Shown piece after piece: positions 27,662 to 36,461 of a DNA stretch of 64,000 nucleotides. Numbering within the stretch: the first letter of the stretch is position 1; each line of letters opens with the position of its first letter. The notes under the pieces were generated by a model that was given only the letters and a program-made list of their open reading frames with translations, was not told the DNA's origin and ran no database searches. Origin of the DNA: Novosphingobium umbonatum (GTDB lineage: Bacteria; Pseudomonadota; Alphaproteobacteria; Sphingomonadales; Sphingomonadaceae); NCBI RefSeq assembly GCF_004005905.1, contig NZ_SACO01000001.1:124001-188000 (forward strand), in the 5' to 3' direction. The translations under genes were made by a program, and so were the position numbers.

Positions 27662-28317
27662 GCGGCGCGTTATGGGCCATTTTGCGCCGCGATGTGCTGG
27701 TGCTGCTGCGCGGCGGGGTCAGCGGCGGGGGCACTTTGCTGCCCATCCTGTTCTTCCTGTCGGTGGCGGTGATCTTCCCCTTTGCCGTGGGGCCAGACCC
27801 CAAATTGCTGGCCCGCGTGGGCGGCGGGGTCATCTGGGTGGCGGCGCTGCTGGCCGCGATCCTGCCGCTAGACCGTTTGGTAGAGCCTGACCGCGAGGCG
27901 GGCCTGTTTGACCAATGGGCCTTGCGCGGCATTGCCGAAGAATGGGTGATCGCCATCCGCATGGCCGCCCATTGGCTCAGCTTTGCTCCCGCGCTGATGC
28001 TGGCGGCCTTGCCCGCAGCGGGTCTGCTGGGGCTGAACGGGCGGGTTACCGGCCTGATCGAGCTGGGCCTGCTGGCGGGCACGCCGGGCCTTGCGGCGGT
28101 GGGCGTGATGGTGGCGGCGATGACAGCGGGGCTGAAAGGCGGCGCGGCTTTGGCGGGCCTGCTGGTGATCCCGCTCTGTGTGCCCATCCTGATCTTTGGC
28201 GCGGGCGCCTTGGCCATCGGCGGGGAAAGCGGGCTGGCGCTGACGGCGGCGGCCAGTCTGGTGCTGCTGGCGCTCACTCCCTTTGCAGGCGCGGCGGCCT
28301 TGCGCGCGGGGCGCTGA
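27658..28317 (+). CDS. ccmB: Haem exporter protein CcmB
   Basis: Six-helix inner-membrane partner of CcmA, 219 aa. The N-terminus MSGALWAILRRDVLVLLRGG and the first helix LPILFFLSVAVIFPFAVGP are typical, as is the cytoplasmic-loop PLDRLVEPDREAGLFDQW. Start at the ATG overlapping the ccmA stop (ATGA). Confidence 0.95.
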   Translation: MSGALWAILRRDVLVLLRGGVSGGGTLLPILFFLSVAVIFPFAVGPDPKLLARVGGGVIWVAALLAAILPLDRLVEPDREAGLFDQWALRGIAEEWVIAIRMAAHWLSFAPALMLAALPAAGLLGLNGRVTGLIELGLLAGTPGLAAVGVMVAAMTAGLKGGAALAGLLVIPLCVPILIFGAGALAIGGESGLALTAAASLVLLALTPFAGAAALRAGR

Positions 28318-28320
28318 AGC

Positions 28321-28683
28321 CTAACCCTTCAGCGCCGCCAATTCCTTGCGCAGCGCACCGATGGTGGCCAGCGGCCCGCGGATATATTGATCCAGCACCG
28401 GCAGGCTGGACACATCAATGCCTTCGCGCTCGGCAAACAGGTCGATAATCGCCTGCGAATCCTGCAGGAACTCCCCATCTGCCAATTCGATGGTGGGGAA
28501 AGTCACCTTGTCAAAATGCGGCGCCAGATGGGCGCGGATACCCGCCTCGGCATCGTCGCCTGGGGCGAACATCCGCTCCTCCACCGCATCCTTCAATCCG
28601 GCCTCCAGCAGAAACAGCCGCAGTTTCAGGCACCACGGGCATTTGTCCTTCAGGAACAGCACCGGACGGAAGGAAGCAGTCAT
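28321..28683 (-). CDS. Glutaredoxin/GST N-terminal domain-like protein
   Basis: A 120-aa thioredoxin-fold protein with a CPWC active-site motif in LFLKDKCPWCLKLRLFLLEA, a cis-proline region (VTFPTIEL) and a QDSQAIIDLFAE helix as in GST N-terminal domains. The remaining 30 residues are too short for a GST C-terminal domain. Likely a glutaredoxin-like oxidoreductase; substrate unknown. It lies 11 bp after map on the same strand. Confidence 0.8.
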   Translation of the reverse strand: MTASFRPVLFLKDKCPWCLKLRLFLLEAGLKDAVEERMFAPGDDAEAGIRAHLAPHFDKVTFPTIELADGEFLQDSQAIIDLFAEREGIDVSSLPVLDQYIRGPLATIGALRKELAALKG

Positions 28684-28694
28684 GGCAAAACCTC

Positions 28695-29519
28695 TCAATA
28701 AGGCGGTTTATGCAGGCCCTTGGGGCTGGCGGTGAATATCTCGCAGCCGTCCTCGGTGATGCCGATGGAATGTTCAAACTGCGCCGAGAGCGAGCGGTCG
28801 CGCGTTACCGCCGTCCAGCCATCGTCCAGCATTTTCACGCCCGGCTTGCCCAGATTGATCATCGGCTCGATGGTCAGGAACATACCCGCCTTCAATTCCG
28901 GCCCCGTGCCCGGCGTGCCCACATGCACCACCTCGGGCGCATCATGGAACAGGCGGCCCAGACCATGGCCGCAGAAATCGCGCACCACGCCATAGCGGAA
29001 GCTTTCCGCATGACGCTGGATCGCATGGCCGATATCGCCAAGACGCACGCCGGGCTTGGCCATCTCCACGCCGATCATCAGGCATTCATAGGTCACATCC
29101 ACCAGACGCCGCGCCTTCAAAGGCACATCGCCCACCAGATACATCCGGCTCGTATCGCCATGCCAGCCATCGACCAGCGGCGTCACGTCCACATTCACGA
29201 TCTCGCCATCCTTCAACACGCGATCGCCGGGGATGCCGTGGCAGATCACATGGTTGATCGAGGTGCAGCAGCTATGCGCAAAGCCGCGATAGCCCAAAGT
29301 GGCAGGCACGCCGCCACCGGCCAAGGTCATCTCGCGCACCAGATCGTCGATCTGGCCGGTGGTGATGCCCGGCCTGATAAAATCGGTCAGCGCATCGAGA
29401 ATTTGCGCGGCGAGCAGCCCCGCCTTGCGCATACCGGCAAAACCTGCGGGCCCATGCAGCTTGATCGTGCCGTCACGCAGCACGGTGTCGCCGTCTTCAA
29501 CGATCTGATATTGAGTCAT
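28695..29519 (-). CDS. map: Type I methionine aminopeptidase
   Basis: Removes the N-terminal methionine from nascent proteins. It is 274 aa. The five metal ligands of the pita-bread fold are visible: two aspartates in VNVDVTPLVDGWHGDTSRM, His in GHGLGRLFHDAP, Glu in LTIEPMINLG and Glu in SAQFEHSIGI. Single gene with its own start close to a short intergenic region; followed by the glutaredoxin-like gene. Confidence 0.97.
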   Translation of the reverse strand: MTQYQIVEDGDTVLRDGTIKLHGPAGFAGMRKAGLLAAQILDALTDFIRPGITTGQIDDLVREMTLAGGGVPATLGYRGFAHSCCTSINHVICHGIPGDRVLKDGEIVNVDVTPLVDGWHGDTSRMYLVGDVPLKARRLVDVTYECLMIGVEMAKPGVRLGDIGHAIQRHAESFRYGVVRDFCGHGLGRLFHDAPEVVHVGTPGTGPELKAGMFLTIEPMINLGKPGVKMLDDGWTAVTRDRSLSAQFEHSIGITEDGCEIFTASPKGLHKPPY

Positions 29520-29572
29520 GGCTTCCCTATACTCTACTTTGCCCGAAATGCGAGGGCAGCTTGCGGCAAAGC

Positions 29573-30394
29573 CTATTTCCCCGTTGCAAAGGCCGCGCGG
29601 AACTGGGGCTTGACCGCCGCCGGAACCTTGTCGGTCACCGGCAAAGTCACCTCGTAATCGCCCTCGGCATAGGGGCCTGCGGCATAAGGATCGATCAGGA
29701 AGCCGATCCGGTCAAACCCCTGTTTCTTGGCCGAACCGAGGATCACTGTCACGCTGGCCGGATCGAGGCAGGCGTCAAATTCATCGCCGCTGTTGCGGTT
29801 CACCTTGGCCCCGCGCCTTTTGGCCCTTTGCGCGTCCAAAGCGTCACAAAAGGCCGGTTGGAGGACCTTGGTAAAAGCGGCAGGCGAGGTGAACAGGTCC
29901 ACCACCTTGCGCTGCTGCCCCGCCGCCTTGTCCCATAGCAGCGCCGTGGTGCCATGGTTGGGATGTGCGCCGCCCGTGTCGGAATAGACCGACGCGGAAA
30001 GGCTCAGCCATTGCGGCAGGTCAGCCACCACTTTCCAGTCCATGCCGCTAGCATAAGGGCGATAGTCAAAGCCGCTCTGCTTGGCATCCGCCGCACCTTC
30101 TTTGGCCGATTGTGCCAGATCCGCCTTCTGCTTGGCCATATCTGCCTCCAGCCAGCTTTTGAGCGCAGGGATCGCCTCGGCAGCCGCGGGGTAGCTATAG
30201 TCGAAGGCGTAGAGTTTGGTCTCTTCATGAACCTTGCGCGCCACGCCTGCCACGGGAACGGGCGGCGCAGGAGGCTGCGGCGCCGTGCCAGCACTGGATG
30301 CGGCGGCGGTGGGGGCAGTCGCCTCCCCTTTGCCACAGGCAGTCAAAACCAGCGCCGCGCCTGCCAACAATCCGATCCGCCAAGCTGCCAACAT
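29573..30394 (-). CDS. Lipoprotein with DUF3298/RsiV-like domain
   Basis: About 273 aa. A lipoprotein signal peptide ends with the lipobox LTAC near residue 20, followed by an Ala/Pro-rich linker to about residue 50. The C-terminal domain (SLSASVYSDTGGAHPNHG, with the GGAHPN motif) matches the DUF3298 domain of RsiV-type proteins. RsiV itself is a lysozyme-sensing anti-sigma factor; this one has no anti-sigma region, so only the fold is claimed. ATG 30394 has GAGGAG upstream. It diverges from the aminopeptidase gene. Confidence 0.8.
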   Translation of the reverse strand: MLAAWRIGLLAGAALVLTACGKGEATAPTAAASSAGTAPQPPAPPVPVAGVARKVHEETKLYAFDYSYPAAAEAIPALKSWLEADMAKQKADLAQSAKEGAADAKQSGFDYRPYASGMDWKVVADLPQWLSLSASVYSDTGGAHPNHGTTALLWDKAAGQQRKVVDLFTSPAAFTKVLQPAFCDALDAQRAKRRGAKVNRNSGDEFDACLDPASVTVILGSAKKQGFDRIGFLIDPYAAGPYAEGDYEVTLPVTDKVPAAVKPQFRAAFATGK

Positions 30395-30480
30395 CACGCG
30401 ACTCCTCAAAACATTCCACCCACTCTATCCGGTATTTTGCAGGATTGCGCGAGACTTGCTTTGGGTGAATAGAGGAAAGC

Positions 30481-31899
30481 ATGAGCAAAAACGCCCTTTC
30501 CAGCCAGCCCGAAACCGCCACCCCTGCATTGGTCCAGCCCGACCGCGACCAGAGCGCAACGCCGATCCATCTGGTCGAAAAATCGTCCTATGAGACTTGG
30601 GCCGCAGCGCGCCAGCCCGCGCAAAGGGCCGCCTTGGCAGGGCAGAAATTCAAAGGATCGGCGGGCAGTTTCGCCGTCTATCCCGATGGCGATGGCTTTG
30701 CCGTGGTGGCGGGCGTGGAAAAGCTGGAGAGCCTGTCAAGCTGGTGCCTTGGCAAGCTGGGCGAGGCTTTGCCTGCGGGGCTTTACCGTCTGGCCAACAA
30801 GGATGTGAAGGCAGCCAAGGCCTTTATCGGATGGGCGCTGGGCCAATATCGCTTTGACCGTTACCGCAGCGAGAATGGCGAGGAAGGCCCGCGCATCCTG
30901 CTCACGCAGGAAGTGGCCGCCATCGCCCCCGCGCTGGCCGAGGCAGGCGCGGTGACTTTGGTGCGCGATCTGGTCAATACGCCGGCCGAGGATATGGGTC
31001 CTGCCGATCTGGAGCATGAGGCCGAGCGTCTGGCCAAGGCCCATCGCGCGCATATTAAAGTCACGCGCGGCGAGGCTTTGGCCGACGATTATCCCATTGT
31101 GCATATGGTGGGCCGCGCCGCCGCGCGCGAGGCTGCGCCGCGCCTGATCGAGCTGGAATGGGGCGATGAGAAAGCCCCTCGTCTGGCGATTGTCGGCAAG
31201 GGCGTGTGCTTTGACACCGGCGGGCTAGACCTGAAGCCCTCGTCGGCCATGTTGCTGATGAAGAAGGACATGGGCGGGGCGGCCCATGCGCTGGCGCTGG
31301 CAAGGCTGGTGATGGAAAGCGGACTGAAGGTCCGGCTCCATCTGCTGATCCCTGCGGTGGAAAATGCGGTATCGGGCAATGCCTTCCGCCCCGGAGATGT
31401 GCTGCGCAGCCGCAAGGGCCTGTCGGTGGAGATCGGCAACACCGATGCCGAAGGCCGCCTGATCCTTGGCGACGCGCTGACCCGCGCCAGCGAGTTCAAG
31501 CCCGACCTGCTGATCGACTTTGCCACGCTGACCGGCGCGGCGCGTGTGGCCTTGGGGCCGGACCTGCCCGCCCTGTTCACGCGCCAAGACGCCACGGCAC
31601 AGGCCTTGATTGACGGCGGCATCGCGCAGGATGACCCGGTGTGGCGTCTGCCTCTGCATGATGGCTACCGCGAATGGCTCAAGTCCGACATTGCCGATCT
31701 CAACAACGCGCCCTCAGGCGGCTTTGCAGGGGCCAGCGTGGCCGCGCTCTTCCTCGACCGATTTGTGGGCGAAGGCATAGACTGGGCCCATTTCGACACT
31801 TTCGCATGGCGCCCCAGCGCCAAGGCAGGCCGCCCCAAGGGTGGCGAAGCCTTGGGCCTGCGCGCGTCATGGGCGATGGTGAAGGCGCGGTTTGGGTAA
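30481..31899 (+). CDS. Leucyl aminopeptidase (M17 family)
   Basis: Two-metal aminopeptidase, 472 aa. The catalytic C-terminal domain shows KGVCFDTGGLDLKP (metal ligands) and the family signature NTDAEGRLILGDAL. MKKDMGGAA and FATLTGAARVALG also fit. The N-terminal domain is diverged from E. coli PepA/PepB, so I give no symbol. First gene of a plus-strand run with the SH3 protein and argC. Confidence 0.94.
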   Translation: MSKNALSSQPETATPALVQPDRDQSATPIHLVEKSSYETWAAARQPAQRAALAGQKFKGSAGSFAVYPDGDGFAVVAGVEKLESLSSWCLGKLGEALPAGLYRLANKDVKAAKAFIGWALGQYRFDRYRSENGEEGPRILLTQEVAAIAPALAEAGAVTLVRDLVNTPAEDMGPADLEHEAERLAKAHRAHIKVTRGEALADDYPIVHMVGRAAAREAAPRLIELEWGDEKAPRLAIVGKGVCFDTGGLDLKPSSAMLLMKKDMGGAAHALALARLVMESGLKVRLHLLIPAVENAVSGNAFRPGDVLRSRKGLSVEIGNTDAEGRLILGDALTRASEFKPDLLIDFATLTGAARVALGPDLPALFTRQDATAQALIDGGIAQDDPVWRLPLHDGYREWLKSDIADLNNAPSGGFAGASVAALFLDRFVGEGIDWAHFDTFAWRPSAKAGRPKGGEALGLRASWAMVKARFG

Positions 31900-31907
31900 G
31901 GCCGGGC

Positions 31908-32318
31908 GTGAATCCTTGCGAAATGCCCGTCTTGCCGCTAAGCGCGCCGCTCTTTGCCTTTAAGGACGACGCGACTTTGCCCCAGCACGATACCGGCGAT
32001 TTCCTGCCCCAGCCCGGCACGTTTTATGCCCTCTGCGCCCCTGCGCCCAAGCATGATCCCCATGCGGTGCCGGTGCGTGGCGACTTGGCGCATATCCGTC
32101 TGGCGGGGCAAGTGTTTGTGCCGCATTATGTTGTGCCGGTGCGCTATCGTACCTTGGCGCAGGCCGCCTTGCTCGCCGCGCCTGCCGGTGATGAACTGGC
32201 GGTGCTGGAAGCGGGCGCGGAATTTCATGTGCTGGACGTGACCAGCGATTATGTCTGGGGTGAAGTGCCGCAGGGTCCTGTCGGCTATATTGCCCGCAAT
32301 CTGGTGGAGCCTATCTGA
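31908..32318 (+). CDS. Small SH3-like domain protein
   Basis: About 136 aa from a GTG at 31908, which has AAGG 6 nt upstream; an ATG at 31923 has none. No signal peptide. The C-terminal 60 residues (ELAVLEAGAEFHVLDVTSDY then WGEVPQGPVGYIARN) look like a bacterial SH3 domain. The middle (VRGDLAHIRLAGQVFVPHY) resembles the N-terminal region of NlpC/P60 cell-wall peptidases as I remember them. No NlpC catalytic domain follows: the stop is 3 bp before argC. Either a stand-alone SH3 protein or the remnant of a larger peptidase. Confidence 0.7.
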   Translation: MNPCEMPVLPLSAPLFAFKDDATLPQHDTGDFLPQPGTFYALCAPAPKHDPHAVPVRGDLAHIRLAGQVFVPHYVVPVRYRTLAQAALLAAPAGDELAVLEAGAEFHVLDVTSDYVWGEVPQGPVGYIARNLVEPI

Positions 32319-32321
32319 GCC

Positions 32322-33248
32322 ATGACCCATAGCGTGTTCATCGATGGCGCCGCAGGCACCACGGGGCTGGAAATCGCCGATCGTCTGGCAGGGCGCAGCG
32401 AGTTCGAGCTGATCATCCTTGACGATGCAAGCCGCAAGGACCCCGCTGCCCGCAAGGAAGCGATCCGCGCCGCCGATTTCGCCATCCTGTGCCTGCATGA
32501 TGATGCCGCGCGCGAGGCGGTCGGCTTTGCCGCAGGCAGCAAGGTGCGGATCATCGACGCCAGTACCGCGCATCGCGTGGCCGATGGCTGGACCTATGGC
32601 TTCCCCGAAATCACCGGCCGCGATGTGGTGGCCAATGCGACCCGCGTGTCGAACCCCGGCTGCTATCCCACCGGCTTCATCGCGCTGATCGCGCCTTTGG
32701 TGCGCGCGGGGCTGCTGCCTGCCGACTGGCCCTATACGGTCAATGCGGTGTCGGGTTATTCGGGCGGCGGCAAGGCCTTGATCGAGCGGTTTGAAGAAGA
32801 CCGCGACATTGCGTTCCGCGCCTATGGGCTGGGCATGGGGCATAAGCATGTGCCCGAAATGACCCGCTACGCCGGTCTGGTGCATGGACCGGTGTTCGCC
32901 CCCAGCGTGGTGCCCGCCCATCGCGGCATGTGGGTGGAAGTGCCCCTGCCCTTGGCGGCTATCCCCGGCGCTGCCTCGCCCGATGCCCTGCGCGAGGCTT
33001 TGGCCGCGTTTTATGCAGGCAGCAAGGTGGTGAGCGTCGCCCCCGCGCAAGTGCCCGCCGAAGTGCTGCTGCGCGGGTCGATGCAGCCCAGCGACGCCCT
33101 GACCCTGCATGTATTCGGTTCGGCCGATGGCACGCAGGCGCGCCTGGTCAGCGTGCTGGACAATCTGGGCAAGGGCGCCAGCGGGGCTGCGGTGCAGAAC
33201 CTCAACCTGATGGCAGGTCTGGACGAGACGGCAGGTCTGGCGCTGTAA
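32322..33248 (+). CDS. argC: N-acetyl-gamma-glutamyl-phosphate reductase (short type)
   Basis: NADPH-dependent reductase, third step of arginine biosynthesis. It is 308 aa, the size of the shorter ArgC class. N-terminal FIDGAAGTTGLEIADRL binds the nucleotide. The catalytic cysteine is in VSNPGCYPTGFIAL, near residue 110, and the C-terminal histidine region is GHKHVPEM. Last gene before a strong terminator. Confidence 0.95.
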   Translation: MTHSVFIDGAAGTTGLEIADRLAGRSEFELIILDDASRKDPAARKEAIRAADFAILCLHDDAAREAVGFAAGSKVRIIDASTAHRVADGWTYGFPEITGRDVVANATRVSNPGCYPTGFIALIAPLVRAGLLPADWPYTVNAVSGYSGGGKALIERFEEDRDIAFRAYGLGMGHKHVPEMTRYAGLVHGPVFAPSVVPAHRGMWVEVPLPLAAIPGAASPDALREALAAFYAGSKVVSVAPAQVPAEVLLRGSMQPSDALTLHVFGSADGTQARLVSVLDNLGKGASGAAVQNLNLMAGLDETAGLAL

Positions 33249-33269
33249 CGCTTCATCCGGTTTTGGATT

Positions 33270-33307
33270 AAAGCCCTTCTTCCCGCAGCGGCGGGGAGGA
33301 GGGCTTT
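33270..33307 (+). terminator. Intrinsic terminator after argC
   Basis: Long GC-rich hairpin with outer stem AAAGCCCT/AGGGCTTT (33270-33277 and 33300-33307) and inner stem around CTTCCCGC/GCGGGGAG. It is followed by a short T-rich stretch. It insulates glnBA from the argC transcript. Confidence 0.8.
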
Positions 33308-33980
<673 letters not shown>

Positions 33981-33993
33981 TTTTCATTCTGGC

Positions 33994-34021
33994 GGGGCGC
34001 TGTGCATCGGCGCCCTGTTTT
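33994..34021 (+). terminator. Weak hairpin between glnB and glnA
   Basis: GGGCGC (33995-34000) pairs with GCGCCC (34010-34015), followed by TGTTTT. The stem is short and the T-run broken, so partial termination or mRNA processing between glnB and glnA is likelier than a full stop. A second small hairpin (AAGCC/GGCTT, 34044-34057) ahead of a T-run lies just upstream of glnA. Confidence 0.4.
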
Positions 34022-34083
34022 GCGTAAATTGTGCCCATACTTAAAGCCTCGCGGCTTAGAGTTTTTTGTGGAGAATATGAGTA

Positions 34084-35493
34084 ATGGCTACTGCAGCGGA
34101 CATCATTGCCCGGATCAAGGACGAGGAAATCGAGTGGGTTGATCTGCGCTTCACCGACCCCAAGGGCAAGTGGCAGCACCTGACCATGGTTGCTGGCCTG
34201 CTGGGCGAAGATGAGCTGGAAGGCGGCCTGATGTTCGACGGTTCGTCGATCGAAGGCTGGAAGGCCATCAACGAATCCGACATGATCCTGAAGCCCGACC
34301 TCGACGCGGTTTACATGGATCCCTTCTCGGCCACCCCGATGATGATCGTGGTTTGCGACATCGTCGAACCCTCGACCGGCGAACTCTATGCCCGCGACCC
34401 CCGCTCGACCGCCAAGCGCGCCGAAGCCTTTGTGAAGGCTGCCGGTTTCGGTGACACCGTCTATGTCGGCCCCGAAGCCGAATTCTTCGTGTTCGACGAC
34501 GTGAAGTTCTACGACGGCTACAATGGCAACGGCTTCTCGATCGACGACATCGAACTGCCCACCAACTCGAACAAGACCTATGAAGGTGGCAACCTGGCCC
34601 ACCGTCCCCGCGCCAAGGGCGGCTACTTCCCCGTAGCTCCCGTTGACAGCCTGGTCGACGTGCGCGGCGAAATGGTTTCGACCATGATCGACATGGGCCT
34701 GCCCTGCGACAAGCACCACCACGAAGTGGCCTCGGCACAGCACGAACTGGGCCTGACCTTCGGCACGCTGACGCAGACCGCCGACCGCATGCAGGTTTAC
34801 AAGTATGTGGTGCAGCAGGTTGCCCATGCCTATGGCAAGACCGCAACCTTCATGCCCAAGCCCATCAAGGGCGACAACGGTTCGGGCATGCACACGCACA
34901 TCTCGATCTGGAGCGATGGCAAGAACAACTTCGCTGGCAACGGCTATGCCGGTCTGTCGGAAGAGTGCCTGTACTTCATCGGCGGTGTGATCAAGCACGC
35001 CAAGGCCCTGAACGCCTTCACCAACCCCACCACCAACAGCTACAAGCGCCTGGTGCCCGGTTATGAAGCCCCCGTGCTGCTGGCCTATTCGGCTCGCAAC
35101 CGTTCGGCCTCGTGCCGTATCCCTTACGGTGCAGGCACCAAGGCAAAGCGCGTGGAATTCCGCTTCCCCGACGCGATGGCCAACCCCTACCTGTGCTACG
35201 CCTCGCTGCTGTTGGCTGGTCTTGACGGCATCAAGAACAAGATCCACCCCGGCGAAGCCATGGACAAGAACCTGTACGACCTGCCCGCCGACGAGCTGGC
35301 CCAGGTTCCCACCGTCTGCGGTTCGCTGCGCGAAGCTCTGGACGCTCTGGCTGCCGACCACGACTTCCTGCTCGAAGGCGGCGTGTTCACCAAGGACCAG
35401 ATCGAAAGCTACATCGAACTCAAGTGGCCCGAAGTGCTGCGTTGGGAAACCACGCCTTCGGCCGTTGAATTCGACATGTATTACAGCCTCTGA
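34084..35493 (+). CDS. glnA: Glutamine synthetase, type I
   Basis: ATP-dependent synthesis of glutamine from glutamate and ammonia; dodecameric GSI-beta enzyme of 469 aa. Visible motifs are the N-terminal FDGSSIEGW, the metal-site [10 protein letters not shown], the ATP-site [16 protein letters not shown] and the glutamate flap region. The adenylylation site is Tyr398 in [10 protein letters not shown], which implies control by GlnE and PII. Codon use is strongly biased towards C-ending codons, as expected for a highly expressed gene. GGAG lies 10 nt before the ATG. A strong terminator follows. Confidence 0.98.
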   Translation: MATAADIIARIKDEEIEWVDLRFTDPKGKWQHLTMVAGLLGEDELEGGLMFDGSSIEGWKAINESDMILKPDLDAVYMDPFSATPMMIVVCDIVEPSTGELYARDPRSTAKRAEAFVKAAGFGDTVYVGPEAEFFVFDDVKFYDGYNGNGFSIDDIELPTNSNKTYEGGNLAHRPRAKGGYFPVAPVDSLVDVRGEMVSTMIDMGLPCDKHHHEVASAQHELGLTFGTLTQTADRMQVYKYVVQQVAHAYGKTATFMPKPIKGDNGSGMHTHISIWSDGKNNFAGNGYAGLSEECLYFIGGVIKHAKALNAFTNPTTNSYKRLVPGYEAPVLLAYSARNRSASCRIPYGAGTKAKRVEFRFPDAMANPYLCYASLLLAGLDGIKNKIHPGEAMDKNLYDLPADELAQVPTVCGSLREALDALAADHDFLLEGGVFTKDQIESYIELKWPEVLRWETTPSAVEFDMYYSL

Positions 35494-35518
35494 TCCCTCG
35501 ATCAGACGTTGCAATCAC

Positions 35519-35554
35519 AAAGGGGGCGTCCGGGAAACCGGGCGCCCTTTTTTT
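35519..35554 (+). terminator. Intrinsic terminator after glnA
   Basis: Stem AAGGGGGCGTCCGG with CCGGGCGCCCTTT around a GAAA tetraloop, followed by an uninterrupted T-run ending near 35555. Textbook Rho-independent terminator. Confidence 0.92.
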
Positions 35555-35576
35555 GGGTTTAGAGGTTCAAGATGTG

Positions 35577-35623
35577 CCTCCGGCGGGCAAAGGGCGGGGG
35601 CCCTTTGCAATCCCGATAATGGG
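35577..35623 (+). repeat. Left copy of a 46-47-bp inverted repeat flanking a small gene
   Basis: Runs from CCTCCGGCGGGCAAAGGG to AATCCCGATAATGGG. The same sequence, lacking one G, occurs in inverse orientation at 36400-36445. The copy is itself partly palindromic (GCAAAGGG...CCCTTTGC). Together the two copies bracket about 780 bp that holds one hypothetical gene. Confidence 0.9.
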
Positions 35624-35726
35624 TCGCGCATCATCCGATAAGGGGCCATAATTGTGTTTGAAGGCCGCTGCGCGGCGGGGGTTTGGCCGGAAATGGTGGG
35701 GAGCTGCCACTCGCCCAGAGTTGGGA

Positions 35727-36242
35727 TTACTGTCGGACGGGCGTCATAGGTCCAGACTGAGACGTGCGTCGCCACCCTTTGGCAGAAATGATCCTGCCAC
35801 CGTCGAACGTGAAGGCGACCCGAAAGAGGCCACCGCTATGCGTGTCGATAAATTCAACCACAATTTTCTGCTCCCCACATCGGTCCTGTGCTAACGCCGG
35901 AATGCCATCCCAGCCAAAAAACCGATATGTGTCAGCTTTCATCTCACGTGCTAGCGCCATCGCCCCAGCCACTCCGCTCGCAAGAGGCAACCCAACATCT
36001 CCGCCGCCAGACGAGAAAGAAGCGGTAGGATCAATCAGTCGTTGCAGTTCCGCATTGGGCTTACCATCCGATGCAGCCGCCAAGTTCATCGCTTGGACAG
36101 CGCGTTGGCTTAATAGGCTTTGGAGTTCGCCGATGTATTTGATGGACGGCACGTCACAGGCAATATGGGCCACGTCAGCCGCTTTCAGCTGTTCCGAGTA
36201 TGCCGATGAAGCGGCAAGAAGCGCAAGAATTAGTATCGGCAT
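35727..36242 (-). CDS. Hypothetical secreted protein inside an inverted-repeat cassette
   Basis: About 171 aa, no recognised family. It starts with a probable signal peptide (MPILILALLAASSAYS). Two cysteines (AHIACDVPS and DRCGEQKIV) could form a disulfide. The C-terminal half (QKIVVEFIDTHSGGLFRVAF then FDGGRIISAKGW) looks beta-rich. Codon use is less GC-biased than in neighbours. It lies between inverted repeats, in the only accessory-looking stretch of the window. No good ribosome-binding site; an in-frame ATG at 36296 is an alternative. Confidence 0.6.
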   Translation of the reverse strand: MPILILALLAASSAYSEQLKAADVAHIACDVPSIKYIGELQSLLSQRAVQAMNLAAASDGKPNAELQRLIDPTASFSSGGGDVGLPLASGVAGAMALAREMKADTYRFFGWDGIPALAQDRCGEQKIVVEFIDTHSGGLFRVAFTFDGGRIISAKGWRRTSQSGPMTPVRQ

Positions 36243-36399
36243 AAAAGCAATATGGTACGACAGTGGAACGTCCGCAAGTGGGGCGCTTTCTGCCATTCAA
36301 GCGACGGGAACTTCAGCACCTTATCCAAGACGCTACCCTTCCTTCCCGCGAAGCGGCTTAAACCCCATTTGCGCCGCCATCGCAGGCCTCAAGCCCCAC

Positions 36400-36445
36400 C
36401 CCATTATCGGGATTGCAAAGGGCCCCGCCCTTTGCCCGCCGGAGG
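36400..36445 (-). repeat. Right copy of the inverted repeat
   Basis: Reverse complement of the repeat at 35577-35623 except for one missing G in the central G-run. It ends 16 bp before the tamB stop codon, so the element sits in the gap between the convergent glnA and tamB genes. Confidence 0.9.
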
Positions 36446-36461
36446 TATCTTCTCCCTAAAA

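Noticed and set aside
34044..34067. Small hairpin followed by a T-run just upstream of glnA, considered as a glutamine-responsive riboswitch
   Set aside because: Only a 5-bp stem is present, with no glnA or other aptamer consensus that I recognise; mentioned only under the glnB-glnA gap.
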